Assembly: GCA_029260495.1 (NCBI GenBank)
Contig: JAJDDD010000020.1
Span: 186,001-250,000, forward strand
Length of the DNA stretch: 64,000 nucleotides
Direction: 5' to 3'
Origin: Phycisphaerales bacterium
GTDB taxonomy: Bacteria; Planctomycetota; Phycisphaerae; Phycisphaerales; UBA1924
Each line of letters starts with the position of its first letter. The stretch's first letter is position 1. Position numbers and translations under genes: made by a program. This document shows positions 53,577 to 63,081 of the stretch, in pieces. The notes beneath the pieces were generated by a model. The model ran no database searches and had not been told where the DNA came from. It was given only the letters and a program-made list of their open reading frames with translations.

Positions 53577-54086
53577 ATGAATGAGTGCTCACAGCGATTC
53601 ATCGAATCTCCCCTCGGTCCGCTCCTCGCACAGGCTCAGCACGGAGCCATCACCAAGCTTTCATTCAACCAAAGCCAGCTGAATGCCCATACATCGGACG
53701 CCCCTTCTCCAGAAAATCTTCGCGCCCTCGGCACACTCGAAGCCCAGCTGCGCACCTATTTCGCATCGTCCAGAACGTCCTTCTCCCTCCCGCTTTCTCC
53801 CATAGGGACGAATTTTCAGCGCCTCGTCTGGAAAGAACTGCAGCAAATCCCACACGGCACAACACGAAGCTACGCCCACATCGCCGCCGCCATCGGTCGC
53901 CCCACTGCATGCAGGGCCGTCGCGCGCGCCAACGCGACCAACCCAATCGCAATCATCATCCCCTGCCATCGTGTGATCGGATCAGACGGCTCGCTCACCG
54001 GCTACGCCGGCGGACTCGATCGCAAGCAAATGCTTCTTGAGCTCGAAGGAGCGATCGCACCCCTGCTCCCAATCGCCGCCAACTAA
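53577..54086 (+). CDS. ogt: Methylated-DNA--[protein]-cysteine S-methyltransferase
   Basis: The 169-residue protein repairs O6-alkylguanine by suicidal transfer of the alkyl group to its own cysteine. The active-site motif is IIIPCHRVIG with Cys130. The DNA-binding helix region is FQRLVWKELQQIPHGTTRSYAHIAAAIGR-like (FQRLVWKELQQIPHGTTRSY followed by AHIAAAIGRPTACRAV), with the arginine finger in that segment. SLTGYAGGLDRKQMLLELEG completes the domain. No Ada regulatory domain is present, so it is an Ogt-type enzyme. It converges with pgpH. Confidence 0.95.
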   Translation: MNECSQRFIESPLGPLLAQAQHGAITKLSFNQSQLNAHTSDAPSPENLRALGTLEAQLRTYFASSRTSFSLPLSPIGTNFQRLVWKELQQIPHGTTRSYAHIAAAIGRPTACRAVARANATNPIAIIIPCHRVIGSDGSLTGYAGGLDRKQMLLELEGAIAPLLPIAAN

Positions 54087-54121
54087 AGATTCAAAAACAT
54101 CAGCAACTCACGCTCAGAACG

Positions 54122-56476
54122 TCAAGACGCCGCCGAGCTTGCCTGAGCTTTTTCGCGCCCCGCTGTCGATGACGCCAGCTGCGCCTTCTCCTCGTCCGTC
54201 GGGTAAGGCACCCGGACATGATGAATCGAAACCAGCGTCTTGATCACACTCGTCTCAATCTGCTGAAGCTCGCGCAGCGTCAACGCGGATTCGTTGAACT
54301 GCCCATCCATCAGCCGCTTCATCGCAAGCTCATGCACCAGCGCCTCAATCTTCGCCGGCGTCGGATCAGGCATCGTCCGCGTCGCCGACTCCACAACATC
54401 ACAGAGCATCAGGGTCGCCGCCTCCTTCGTCCGAGGCTTCGGACCCGGATAGCGGTACTCAATCTCACGAGGCTCCTCCGTCTGTTCCTCGTCCGCTTTC
54501 TGCCTCGCGACGTGATAAAAGAACTCCACCAGTGTCGTCCCGTGATGCGACTCTATGTAATGACGCAGCGAGCGCGGCAGCGCATGTTCCTTCGCAAGCT
54601 CCACGCCGTCCTTCACATGCCCCACAATCACCAGAAGACTCATCGCCGGGCTCAGCTTGTCGTGGCGCGAAAAGCCGGATGGCTGATTCTCGACGAAATA
54701 ATCAGGCTTGTTCATCTTCCCAATGTCGTGATACAGCGCCCCAACATACAGATGCAATGAATCCGCCCCGATTGCTGCCGCCGCATTCTCAGCCAGAAGC
54801 GCAACATTAAACGAATGTTGATACGTCCCCGGAGCGCGCCGTTGAAGCTCACGCAAAAGCGGCTGCTGCGGATCACGCAGCTCGATCAGCGTCAAATCAG
54901 TCGTAATGTCAAATGTGCGCTCGATCGTCGGCAAGAGCGCAAGAGTCACAACGCCGACCAGCATACCGCCCAGCGCCGTCCCACCCGCATCCTTGACAAT
55001 ATGAGCCCACACCCCCTCCACCAGGCCGTAGTCCAGCAACCCCACAACCAGCGCCGCGCTCGCCATCGCCGCCGCAGAAAGCGCCCCCGCCCGAACAAGC
55101 GCGTCACGCTTACGCACCTCATGAAGCGGCGCTATCGCCGCAACCGCCCCCACCAGCGCGATAATCAACGCGCTCGTGCGCAAATCTAGCGCAACACTGA
55201 TGAGCGCCGCCGTCATCGCAGAAAGCACAATCGCCGTGCGCTGATCATACGCAATCACCAAAATCACAGCGGCAAAAACCACCGGCGCCGTCGCGGCAAA
55301 AATAATAAACTCAGGCTTAAACGCTGCCAAAATCGCCGACCCCAGCAAACACACAAGCGTCAGCGAAGAAGCCGCGATCATCCGCGCCGCGTTCCGGCGC
55401 AGCCGCGGCGCAAACCGAATCACATACAGCGAGCACGCAACCGTCACCAACACAGACAACCCCAGCCCGCCAAGTCGGGAAAGCCACAGATTCACCTGAG
55501 AGCGCCCCGCAGTAAACGCCGTATTTTCCGCCCGGATCAACACCAGCGCGTCATCATCAATCACTTCACCATGCGCGACAAGCAAACGCCCCACAGGGTA
55601 CGACGCCTTCACCGGCGCCACCGTCTCCGCTCGCTCAGACCGCAGCCGATCCGTCTCTGCTTGGTCAAGCAAGTACGTCGGCCGCGGCGTGCTCGTAATC
55701 CGCTGAAGCACCGGCTGCGCAATCAACCCCGTCAATCCCGCATCATAAAGCGCCCGCTCGATAGCAACGTTGTAATCATCACTCTCGATGTTGATCACAA
55801 TAATCTTCAGTCGCTCACGCGGATCTTCACTCTCTCGGCGCAACTTCACAATCCGCGATTGCGCCAGCGTCTCCGTCTGATACGTCTCACGATCAACAAT
55901 CGGCACATCGCGCAGCAGGCCAATCAGACGCGACACATGCGTTTTCCAAATATTGTCCGCCTCGCCCGCAATCACATAATCTCGAATCGCATCCAAACGC
56001 GACTGAGTCAATCCAAACGCCTGACGAATCTCAGGCGCCACCTTCTCCAGCGTGTCCGCGTCCGCCAGCGCCGTCGGAAGATTCAAAAGCGAGTTCTCAA
56101 TCTCATCGAAATACGCGCCGTCCTCAAAATACACACGCGGCGCCTGCGCCATCTCCGCCTCGCGCCGACTCTCCGTCGCCACCGTATCCGCGACCTCAAA
56201 CTCAGCCCGCACAACAACAGCTTCATCCGCCAGCCGCCCGATCGCATACAGAGACTGCTCCCGAGCCCACGAGATCACAAGTGCAGCAAACACCGCGAAA
56301 ACAATCGCAATCATCACTCCGTGTACAACAACGGGTTTGCGCAATAGCTCGCGCCACCCCGATTTCTTCTTCTTCGGCGTCACACGTTTAATCTGCTCGC
56401 GCCGCGCCTTGCCCGACGTGGCCGCGCCAGCCGCCTCCTCCGCGTGAAACGCCCGACCTTCTTGTTTTTCAGTCAT
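54122..56476 (-). CDS. pgpH: 7TM-HD phosphohydrolase, PgpH-like c-di-AMP phosphodiesterase
   Basis: The 784-residue membrane protein has one N-terminal transmembrane helix (about 50-70), an extracytoplasmic domain (about 75-320), six or so helices (about 330-510) and a cytoplasmic HD domain. Metal ligands are visible in YQHSFNVALLAENA (His554) and ALYHDIGKMNKPDY (His583, Asp584), with HYIESHHGTTLVEFFYH later. In Firmicutes this family hydrolyses c-di-AMP. The gene overlaps phoH by 4 nt. The phoH-pgpH (yqfF) order, usually followed by ybeY, is widely conserved, but ybeY is not found next door here. Confidence 0.93.
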   Translation of the reverse strand: MTEKQEGRAFHAEEAAGAATSGKARREQIKRVTPKKKKSGWRELLRKPVVVHGVMIAIVFAVFAALVISWAREQSLYAIGRLADEAVVVRAEFEVADTVATESRREAEMAQAPRVYFEDGAYFDEIENSLLNLPTALADADTLEKVAPEIRQAFGLTQSRLDAIRDYVIAGEADNIWKTHVSRLIGLLRDVPIVDRETYQTETLAQSRIVKLRRESEDPRERLKIIVINIESDDYNVAIERALYDAGLTGLIAQPVLQRITSTPRPTYLLDQAETDRLRSERAETVAPVKASYPVGRLLVAHGEVIDDDALVLIRAENTAFTAGRSQVNLWLSRLGGLGLSVLVTVACSLYVIRFAPRLRRNAARMIAASSLTLVCLLGSAILAAFKPEFIIFAATAPVVFAAVILVIAYDQRTAIVLSAMTAALISVALDLRTSALIIALVGAVAAIAPLHEVRKRDALVRAGALSAAAMASAALVVGLLDYGLVEGVWAHIVKDAGGTALGGMLVGVVTLALLPTIERTFDITTDLTLIELRDPQQPLLRELQRRAPGTYQHSFNVALLAENAAAAIGADSLHLYVGALYHDIGKMNKPDYFVENQPSGFSRHDKLSPAMSLLVIVGHVKDGVELAKEHALPRSLRHYIESHHGTTLVEFFYHVARQKADEEQTEEPREIEYRYPGPKPRTKEAATLMLCDVVESATRTMPDPTPAKIEALVHELAMKRLMDGQFNESALTLRELQQIETSVIKTLVSIHHVRVPYPTDEEKAQLASSTAGREKAQASSAAS

Positions 56477-57576
56477 GGCGAAGTCTCACGAAAAGTCACG
56501 CCCGGGCTCACAGGCTCATCATCCCCATACGCTTCAACAATCCGCTGCACCAAGTCGTGCCGAACAATGTCAATACGATCCAGTGAGACAAACCCAACGC
56601 CCGCAACCCGTCGAAGCAGCCGCGCCGCGTCAATGAGCCCGCTCTCACGAGGGTCCGGCAAGTCAATCTGCGTCGTGTCACCCGTCACAATCATCTTGGA
56701 ACGCTGACCCATCCGCGTCAGAAACATCTTCATCTGCTGCCGGGTTGTGTTCTGCGCTTCATCAAGAATGATCACCGCGTCATTCAGTGTCCTCCCCCGC
56801 ATAAACGCGAGCGGCGCCACCTCCATCACATCATGCGCCATGAAGCGCTTCATCGTGTCAAAATCCATCATGTCATGCAGCGCGTCAAAGAGCGGACGAA
56901 GATACGGATTCACCTTCGCCTCCATGTCCCCAGGCAAAAAACCAAGCTTCTCCCCCGCTTCAACCGCGGGGCGCACCAAAATCACCTTCTTCACTCGCCC
57001 AATCTTCAACATATGCACCGCAGCCGCCACCGCGAGGTACGTCTTCCCTGTCCCCGCCGGCCCCACGCCAAAAACAAGATCGCTCTCCCGAATCGCTTCT
57101 AAATACGCGCGCTGATTCGCCGACTTCGGCTTCACCGGCCGGCCTCCGGCATACACATCAAGATGCTCGCCCCACGCCGCCGGCTCGCCCCCCTCGGACT
57201 GCGCCGAGTTCATCGCGTCATGCATGCCATCTTCAGTCCCCACTTCCGCAATGACACGCAGCACATCCTGCCGCGACATCGCCCGGCTTCGCCGCGCCTC
57301 ATGCCCAAGACGATCAATCACTCGCCGCGCAGCTGCCACCGCAGCATGATCGCCGCTCACGCGAACTGTGTCCTCACGGGCAGCAATGCGCACACCCAGA
57401 GCCTCGCGAATGATCTTCAGATTGCGGTCGCCCGAACCAAGCACCGACACTGCGTCGGCGCCGCGGGGAACCTGAATCGTGACATCCAAAGCTGGCTGAC
57501 TCCGATAGGGTAAGCGGCTCCAAGGTCCAAGTATCGACACTCCACCGCCGCCGAACGAGCCCAATCCTACGCCCAA
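56473..57576 (-). CDS. phoH: PhoH-family ATPase
   Basis: The 367-residue protein combines an N-terminal KH-like region (LDVTIQVPRGADAVSVLGSG and LKIIREALGVRIAARED) with the PhoH ATPase core. Before Walker A comes KPKSANQRAYLEAIRESDLV, then GVGPAGTGKTYLA (P-loop GPAGTGKT, 172-179), then ILVRPAVEAGEKLGFLPGDM, IILDEAQNTTRQQMKMFLTR and MIVTGDTTQIDLP. RNA-related helicase or ribosome quality functions have been proposed for the family. The start is uncertain: the first codon is TTG, and an in-frame GTG at 57540 is an alternative. It is cotranscribed with pgpH. Confidence 0.94.
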   Translation of the reverse strand: MGVGLGSFGGGGVSILGPWSRLPYRSQPALDVTIQVPRGADAVSVLGSGDRNLKIIREALGVRIAAREDTVRVSGDHAAVAAARRVIDRLGHEARRSRAMSRQDVLRVIAEVGTEDGMHDAMNSAQSEGGEPAAWGEHLDVYAGGRPVKPKSANQRAYLEAIRESDLVFGVGPAGTGKTYLAVAAAVHMLKIGRVKKVILVRPAVEAGEKLGFLPGDMEAKVNPYLRPLFDALHDMMDFDTMKRFMAHDVMEVAPLAFMRGRTLNDAVIILDEAQNTTRQQMKMFLTRMGQRSKMIVTGDTTQIDLPDPRESGLIDAARLLRRVAGVGFVSLDRIDIVRHDLVQRIVEAYGDDEPVSPGVTFRETSP

Positions 57577-57661
57577 CCCCGACAGCTGTCACAACAATAT
57601 CTATTCATATGTTCGCATTGTGTTCGCGTATATCCATCCTGAATCGCAACAAACGCCGATT

Positions 57662-60193
57662 TCAACGATGGGCCCCCATCGCTCGTCCCGTATCCGCAGC
57701 CGGTAATTGGTTCAACGAGTGCACCTCGCCCTCTACATCAATCCATACTGAGACAGCCCCAACCTCCGCCGTCGAAAGCCACCGCGTCCCCTCCCGAACC
57801 TCCGCCCACCGTTCATCGCCCGCCCGCGATGGCCCAGTCGACTGGATCACAACCGCCGGCCCCACGTCCGAAATAAAGCTCATCGCTCCCGGCCTGGCGC
57901 TCCCATGATGAGGCGCCTCCATCACGTCCGGCGACAGATCCACCCGCCGCACCAGCAGCCCTTCAATCGCAGCAGCTTCAATATCCCCAGTCAGCAGTAT
58001 CGAGCGCTCACCACCACCGGTGCTCACGCGCAGCTCCATCACCAGCGAAGAGTTGTTCGCCCGGCGCCACTCAAAATCCTTCGGCGGCCACAGAATCTCA
58101 CCATCAATATTGAGTGGTTCAATCGACTCCCCCGCAAAAAGAATCCGCGTCTGAATCCCAGCCCGCTCTAGTTCATGCAACAAATACGCCGCTGGATCTC
58201 CAAAATCACCATTTGCCATATTAAAACTCGGCCCAAGCAACACCGCCGGCGCGCCAAACCGCTCAACAATGTCAAGAACAGCTGAGTAGTGATCAATGTT
58301 GGCGTGCGTGATCACAATCGCATCCAGACGACGCACCCCAAGCGCCCGCAGCGCATCGGGTATCTCACGGACACCAATATCAAGGTCCATCGAGCCGCAA
58401 TCCCAAAGAAAGCATGCCTCACGCGTGCGCACCAACATGCACGTCCCGTCGCCAACATCAAACGCGTCAACGCGCAGCGCCTGATCTCGCGGAAGCGAAG
58501 GTGAAAGAAAACTCGCTGCCATCCACACCACAACAATCGCCGTCGCCATCACGCCTCGCAGCTTGCGCCATGATCCCGCCATCAACCACCACACAATTAT
58601 CATCAGCATCGCAATCGTCAACGGCCAACCCACCGCAGGCGTGTACACAACCGCTATTGGGATCGTTTCAATCCCAGCCACAACAAACCGCAGCGCGCCC
58701 GCCAGCGCATGCAATACGCTTGAAGCTGCCCCCGCCAGCCCTGGCGCGATCGCCGCAACCGCCAACAACAAGAACCCTGGCGCCAACACCATCACCGCCA
58801 GCGGCATGACGATCAGCGTCGCCGCCGCCCCCAGCGGATTGAACATTCCGAAATGATGCATGACCAAAGGCGTTGCAACCAACCACGCAACCACACTCAC
58901 CACAACCGCCTCCCGAATCCGCCAGAGAACTCGTGAGGCGAAACGCATCTCGTCCGGCGCCGGACGCTCACCAAACCACCTCTGCGTCACACGAGGGGTC
59001 AAGGCAATCAACGCTCCCACAACCGAAAAACTCAACTGAAACCCCGGCGAAAACAAATCGAGCGGCCTCCAGATCAAAACAAAAATCGCCGCCCACGCCA
59101 GCGTGTTCAATGAATCAAACCGCCGCCCCGTTGCATCAGCTCCAAGAAAAATCCACACCATGATCGCCGCCCGAATCACCGGCGCGCGCGCCGGCGCCAA
59201 CAGCACATACACCAATACAATCAGCGCCACAATGAACGGCTCTGCCCATCCCCGCCGACTCACCGCCCGCACCGCAACCAGCGCAAGTAACGTCAAAAAT
59301 GCTAAATGCAATCCGCTCACCGCAAGCACATGCGCCGTCCCCACCCGCTGAAACGCGCTCTGCACTTCGTCATACCCTGCCTCACGCTCACCCAACAGCA
59401 TCGCGCTCAAAAGCGCCGTCGAATCCTCAGAATCTCTGTCGGCCCCCGCGCCAGCCTCAATGACCCCCCGCACCCGCCCGCGAGTCTCCCCAAGCACCCG
59501 AATCCCCCACCCGCGCACAGCTCCCCATCTCGAGTCATAGTCAATCCCACTCACCAACTCCGCACTCGCGCACCCCAAATGCCCCGCAAACCCCGACTGC
59601 GCCGCAAGCGCACGCCAATCACCCTCACCAGGATTCGTTCCCGGCGAAACCCCGCGCGCAAGGCCCAGCGCCTGCACACGATCCCCCGCACGCACACCAA
59701 AGAGCTCATCTCCATCCACCCACACCGCCAGCCGCCCCGATGCCGAACGCCAACCAGCCTCCCCGCGCACACTCTCCAGCGACAAATCAAACCGCATCCG
59801 TCCCGGCCGATCCACCAACTCCGCAAACGCGCCCCCACTCTCCACATATGCAGGCGCTCCCAGCACAACTCCGCGCGCCTCAAGCAGCGTCGGCGCCCGC
59901 CACGACAGCGCCGGCCCCAGAGCATCAGCACGCGATTCATCCACACGAAAACCGCACCACCCCGCCCCCAACCCAAACACCGCCAGCCCCAGCGCCGCTC
60001 GGCACACCAACCCCCTCCCAACAACTCCAACAATCGCAAGCCCCGTCGCACATGCAAGCAACACCGAAGCGTCCACCGCCACAACCCGCGAAAACCCAAT
60101 CCCCGCGCCCAACAAACCCGCGAGCCAAACCGCCCGCCGCAGCGACCCGCCGCCACGCCCATATACCGCCGCGCTCTCACGACCCGTTGTCAC
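57662..60193 (-). CDS. comEC: ComEC/Rec2 DNA-uptake channel protein
   Basis: The 843-residue polytopic protein matches ComEC, the inner-membrane channel for single-stranded DNA in natural transformation. The first half has transmembrane helices and an extracytoplasmic OB-like domain (DUF4131; YVESGGAFAELVDRPGRMRF). The competence core has LLSAMLLGEREAGYDEVQ, AFQRVGTAHVLAVSGLHLAF and several helices. The C-terminal metallo-beta-lactamase-like domain has VDAFDVGDGTCMLVRT, DAIVITHANIDHYSAVLDIV, ILLTGDIEAAAIEGLL and VMEAPHHGSARPGAMSFISD. HANIDH deviates from HxHxDH at the second His, as in many ComEC proteins. The start is a GTG. Confidence 0.93.
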   Translation of the reverse strand: MTTGRESAAVYGRGGGSLRRAVWLAGLLGAGIGFSRVVAVDASVLLACATGLAIVGVVGRGLVCRAALGLAVFGLGAGWCGFRVDESRADALGPALSWRAPTLLEARGVVLGAPAYVESGGAFAELVDRPGRMRFDLSLESVRGEAGWRSASGRLAVWVDGDELFGVRAGDRVQALGLARGVSPGTNPGEGDWRALAAQSGFAGHLGCASAELVSGIDYDSRWGAVRGWGIRVLGETRGRVRGVIEAGAGADRDSEDSTALLSAMLLGEREAGYDEVQSAFQRVGTAHVLAVSGLHLAFLTLLALVAVRAVSRRGWAEPFIVALIVLVYVLLAPARAPVIRAAIMVWIFLGADATGRRFDSLNTLAWAAIFVLIWRPLDLFSPGFQLSFSVVGALIALTPRVTQRWFGERPAPDEMRFASRVLWRIREAVVVSVVAWLVATPLVMHHFGMFNPLGAAATLIVMPLAVMVLAPGFLLLAVAAIAPGLAGAASSVLHALAGALRFVVAGIETIPIAVVYTPAVGWPLTIAMLMIIVWWLMAGSWRKLRGVMATAIVVVWMAASFLSPSLPRDQALRVDAFDVGDGTCMLVRTREACFLWDCGSMDLDIGVREIPDALRALGVRRLDAIVITHANIDHYSAVLDIVERFGAPAVLLGPSFNMANGDFGDPAAYLLHELERAGIQTRILFAGESIEPLNIDGEILWPPKDFEWRRANNSSLVMELRVSTGGGERSILLTGDIEAAAIEGLLVRRVDLSPDVMEAPHHGSARPGAMSFISDVGPAVVIQSTGPSRAGDERWAEVREGTRWLSTAEVGAVSVWIDVEGEVHSLNQLPAADTGRAMGAHR

Positions 60194-60412
60194 ACCTACA
60201 CGCTCACGGACCGCTCCCCATTGGTCAAGTGTGACCGACCCCCCACCGCCACCGCCGGACGGCTGCCCCTCATTCAGGACTCAATCAAACAATTCATCCC
60301 TTCCCCTCGCTGACCGATAATGCCCACGGGACAATCCCGTTCCCGCACTCACGGTCCGCGCGCCCCGTGTGCCCAGCAACCGACTCCCGCGCCGCCACAC
60401 GGAGCATCCTCC

Positions 60413-61513
60413 ATGTCCCACCAACCACGACGAATCGGCCTCCTCACCGGCGGCGGCGACTGCCCCGGGCTCAACGCCGTCATCCGCGCCGTCGCCAAGA
60501 CCGCCATCTACGATCACAGCTGGGAAGTTTTCGGCATCGAGGACGGCTTTCTCGGCATGATTGAAAATCGCATACACCCCCTCACCGCGCAAAATGTCTC
60601 CGGCATTCTCAACACCGGTGGAACCATACTTGGCACCAGCAACAAGGCAGACCCCTCCCGCTACGCCACCGGCTACAACGCTTCAGGCGAACCACAGTTT
60701 GAAAACGTCATCGACACCTGCCTCGCAAACCTCCTTGCACGCGAAATCGACACACTCATCGTCATCGGCGGCGACGGCACCATGTCCGGCTCGCAAGCCT
60801 TCGTTGACGCCGGCGTCAACTGCATCGGCCTCCCCAAAACCATCGACAACGACCTCGAAGGCACCGACCTCACCTTCGGCTTCATGACCGCTGTCGAAAC
60901 CGCCACCCACGCCCTCGACCGCCTGCACACCACCGCGATGTCCCACCATCGCGTCATGGTCGTCGAAGTCATGGGCCGCAATGCAGGCTGGATCGCGCTC
61001 CACGCCGGCGTCGCCTCAGGCTCCGACGTCATCCTCATCCCCGAGATTCCCTACGACCTGAAGAGCATCAGTGAGTTTGTCATCGAACGCAGCAAGCACG
61101 GCAAACGGTTCAGCCTCGTCTGCATCTCCGAAGGCGCCAAACCCAAAGGCGGAAAACAGGTCGTCTCAAAAATAGATCCAACAAGCCCCGACCCCATCCG
61201 CCTCGGCGGCATCGGCGAACAACTCGCCGACGACATCGCTCGCGTCACCGATCTCGAGGCCCGCACCACCGTGCTCGGCCACGTCGTCCGCGGCGGAACA
61301 CCCGTCGCCGCCGACCGCGTCTTCGCCACCCTGCTCGGCCACCACGCCATCGGCCTCATCGCCGCAGGAGAGCGCAACCGCCTCGTTGTCTGCAAAGACA
61401 CCAAACTCACCGACATCGACATCCGCACCGTCGCCAACAAACAACGACTCGTCTCACTCGAAGACCCCCTCATCCTCGCTGCCCGCGCCGTCGGAACCTG
61501 TTTCGGCGACTGA
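60413..61513 (+). CDS. pfkA: 6-phosphofructokinase
   Basis: The 366-residue enzyme phosphorylates fructose 6-phosphate to the 1,6-bisphosphate. Family motifs are GLLTGGGDCPGLNAVIR, GGTILGTSNKADP, VIGGDGTMSGSQ (119-123), LPKTIDNDLEGTD (141-147) and VMGRNAGWIA (187-193). The phosphoryl-donor positions are Gly122 (GGDG, ATP-type) and Lys142 (PKTIDND, common in PPi enzymes). This Gly/Lys pair occurs in ATP-using actinobacterial and clade-X type enzymes, so ATP is more likely, but pyrophosphate use is not excluded. GGAG lies near the ATG at 60413. The upstream frame adds 31 unrelated residues. It is divergent from comEC. Confidence 0.94.
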   Translation: MSHQPRRIGLLTGGGDCPGLNAVIRAVAKTAIYDHSWEVFGIEDGFLGMIENRIHPLTAQNVSGILNTGGTILGTSNKADPSRYATGYNASGEPQFENVIDTCLANLLAREIDTLIVIGGDGTMSGSQAFVDAGVNCIGLPKTIDNDLEGTDLTFGFMTAVETATHALDRLHTTAMSHHRVMVVEVMGRNAGWIALHAGVASGSDVILIPEIPYDLKSISEFVIERSKHGKRFSLVCISEGAKPKGGKQVVSKIDPTSPDPIRLGGIGEQLADDIARVTDLEARTTVLGHVVRGGTPVAADRVFATLLGHHAIGLIAAGERNRLVVCKDTKLTDIDIRTVANKQRLVSLEDPLILAARAVGTCFGD

Positions 61514-61620
61514 ACTTACAGCAGCCTGGCTCGCAAATCGCTCTCGCCTGAAGCGCCACCTCTGCGCCCGAAAATCCGCGCCGGCGCCTGAGCTTTCTAT
61601 CAAATACGCCTCTCTCTCAT

Positions 61621-61634
61621 TTTTCGCGCGAAAA
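61621..61634. repeat. Perfect 14-bp palindrome in the leader of the exported 412-residue protein
   Basis: TTTTCGCGCGAAAA is fully self-complementary and lies 116 nt upstream of the start codon at 61750 and 108 nt after the phosphofructokinase stop. As RNA it has no loop, so a dimer-bound DNA operator is the simpler reading. No regulator is assigned. Confidence 0.45.
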
Positions 61635-61749
61635 CCGCGCGCCGGCGACGTTCTATCACCAACAGACAATAACCCACCCCCGCACAATGTCGGGATGCCG
61701 CCCATAACGGGCGCCCGATGCGCAAAACAAATCCGCAGGAGCTACACCC

Positions 61750-62988
61750 ATGTTCCAAACCCGCCGTCCAGCATCCTTCTCACTCATCACAGCTACGCTC
61801 GTTCTTCTCTTCGCAACTGCCTCTTCCTTCGCCGCCGACTGGGTCACGCGCACAAAGGACGGCCTGCTCAACATCAACTTCCCCGGCGGGTCAATCGCCG
61901 AATACTGCCAGGGACTTCGCGAAGCCAGCCCGGATCACAATATTGTTGTTGAAGAAAACGCATCCTACGCGCCACTGCCTGTAATTGTGTTGAACAATGT
62001 CACACCCAGTTTTGCAGTAAGCATCCTCAGTGAGTTGAAGCAGACCGTCATCCACCATCACCATCCCGCAAGCGAACAAGAAAATGGCGCTACACTGGAT
62101 GTCGTCACCACAGATGGGAGTTATCACTTTACCGATCCCAACGCTGAGCCATTCATACAATCAAACTCGCCGCCTCGCGTTAACATTGCGTTTCCAGGTG
62201 GAACCATCAATGACTTCGTGCAACTCATTAAGCGCGCCCGGGATGACGTCAACATCGTTGTCATGCCCGAAGCCGCAAACTTCCCCGTCCCCTCGCTTGA
62301 GCTTCATGATGTCACCGTCTCAGCCGCTCTTCAAATTATCGACGGCACATTGCGCCCTGGTGAAAGCGGACACTTTCAGAAACTCAATGCTCGCTCATTC
62401 CAATCCCACCGCGGCCTGTTCCGCATCGAAGTCGACCGCCCGATGCGCAACGAAAAGACCAACGTCTGGAGCGTCGCTGAAATGCTCCTCGCCAATAACA
62501 ACCCCGACGTCAGCGCCGACCAACTCCTCGCGGGCATCCAGGCTGCTCTCTCCCTCTACCAAAACCCCGCCAAAGTCCTCTACCACGAACAACTCGCCCT
62601 CATCATCATCCGTGGACCCCAGGAGCAAATCAATGTCGCAGATTTGGTCATCGATCGTTCATTTGAAAGCGCCAATCACCGTTCCCAATCCGACAATCGG
62701 TTCCAGAACGAACTCGCGATGCTCGAACACCAGATGCGCGTCGCTGAAAGTCAGAATCGCGTCCATGAGAAAGAGCTCCAGATTGCGCAAAACCAAATCG
62801 CTCTACTCGAACAAGTCGAAGATTCATCTGGGAACCTCCAGTTTCAGCTCGCCGAAGCAGAGCTGCGCGTTGTGAAAGCCGAAGCGGAACTTACAAATTC
62901 TCGCAGCGAACTACAGCTTCTTCAACAAGAGCACAGCCGGATTCTCCAGCGCATCACCGCCTCCAAAAACATCAACGACAAACAATAA
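61750..62988 (+). CDS. Exported protein with duplicated secretin-N-like domain and C-terminal coiled coil
   Basis: The 412-residue protein has a Sec signal (SLITATLVLLFATASSFAA). Two related segments follow: 39-97 (LLNINFPGGSIAEYCQGLRE, then NIVVEENASYAPLPVIVLNN) and 143-200 (RVNIAFPGGTINDFVQLIKR, then NIVVMPEAANFPVPSLELHD). Each has the pattern strand, F-P-G-G-x-I, helix, N-I-V-V, strand, as in STN/secretin N0 domains. A third segment (ALIIIRGPQEQINVADLVID, about 283-302) resembles the ring-building N-domain of secretins, but no secretin pore follows. Residues about 315-400 form a Gln/Glu/Leu-rich coiled coil. A ribosome site GGAG lies 8 nt upstream. Function is unknown; periplasmic scaffolding is plausible. 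Confidence 0.75.
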   Translation: MFQTRRPASFSLITATLVLLFATASSFAADWVTRTKDGLLNINFPGGSIAEYCQGLREASPDHNIVVEENASYAPLPVIVLNNVTPSFAVSILSELKQTVIHHHHPASEQENGATLDVVTTDGSYHFTDPNAEPFIQSNSPPRVNIAFPGGTINDFVQLIKRARDDVNIVVMPEAANFPVPSLELHDVTVSAALQIIDGTLRPGESGHFQKLNARSFQSHRGLFRIEVDRPMRNEKTNVWSVAEMLLANNNPDVSADQLLAGIQAALSLYQNPAKVLYHEQLALIIIRGPQEQINVADLVIDRSFESANHRSQSDNRFQNELAMLEHQMRVAESQNRVHEKELQIAQNQIALLEQVEDSSGNLQFQLAEAELRVVKAEAELTNSRSELQLLQQEHSRILQRITASKNINDKQ

Positions 62989-63081
62989 TCGCAGTCGCTG
63001 CCCATCTCTCCACGCCAAACTCCGCGTCATGCGCCATCTGTTCACAATCCATGTCCTCCCGCAGCCGCCTACTCTTATCCA

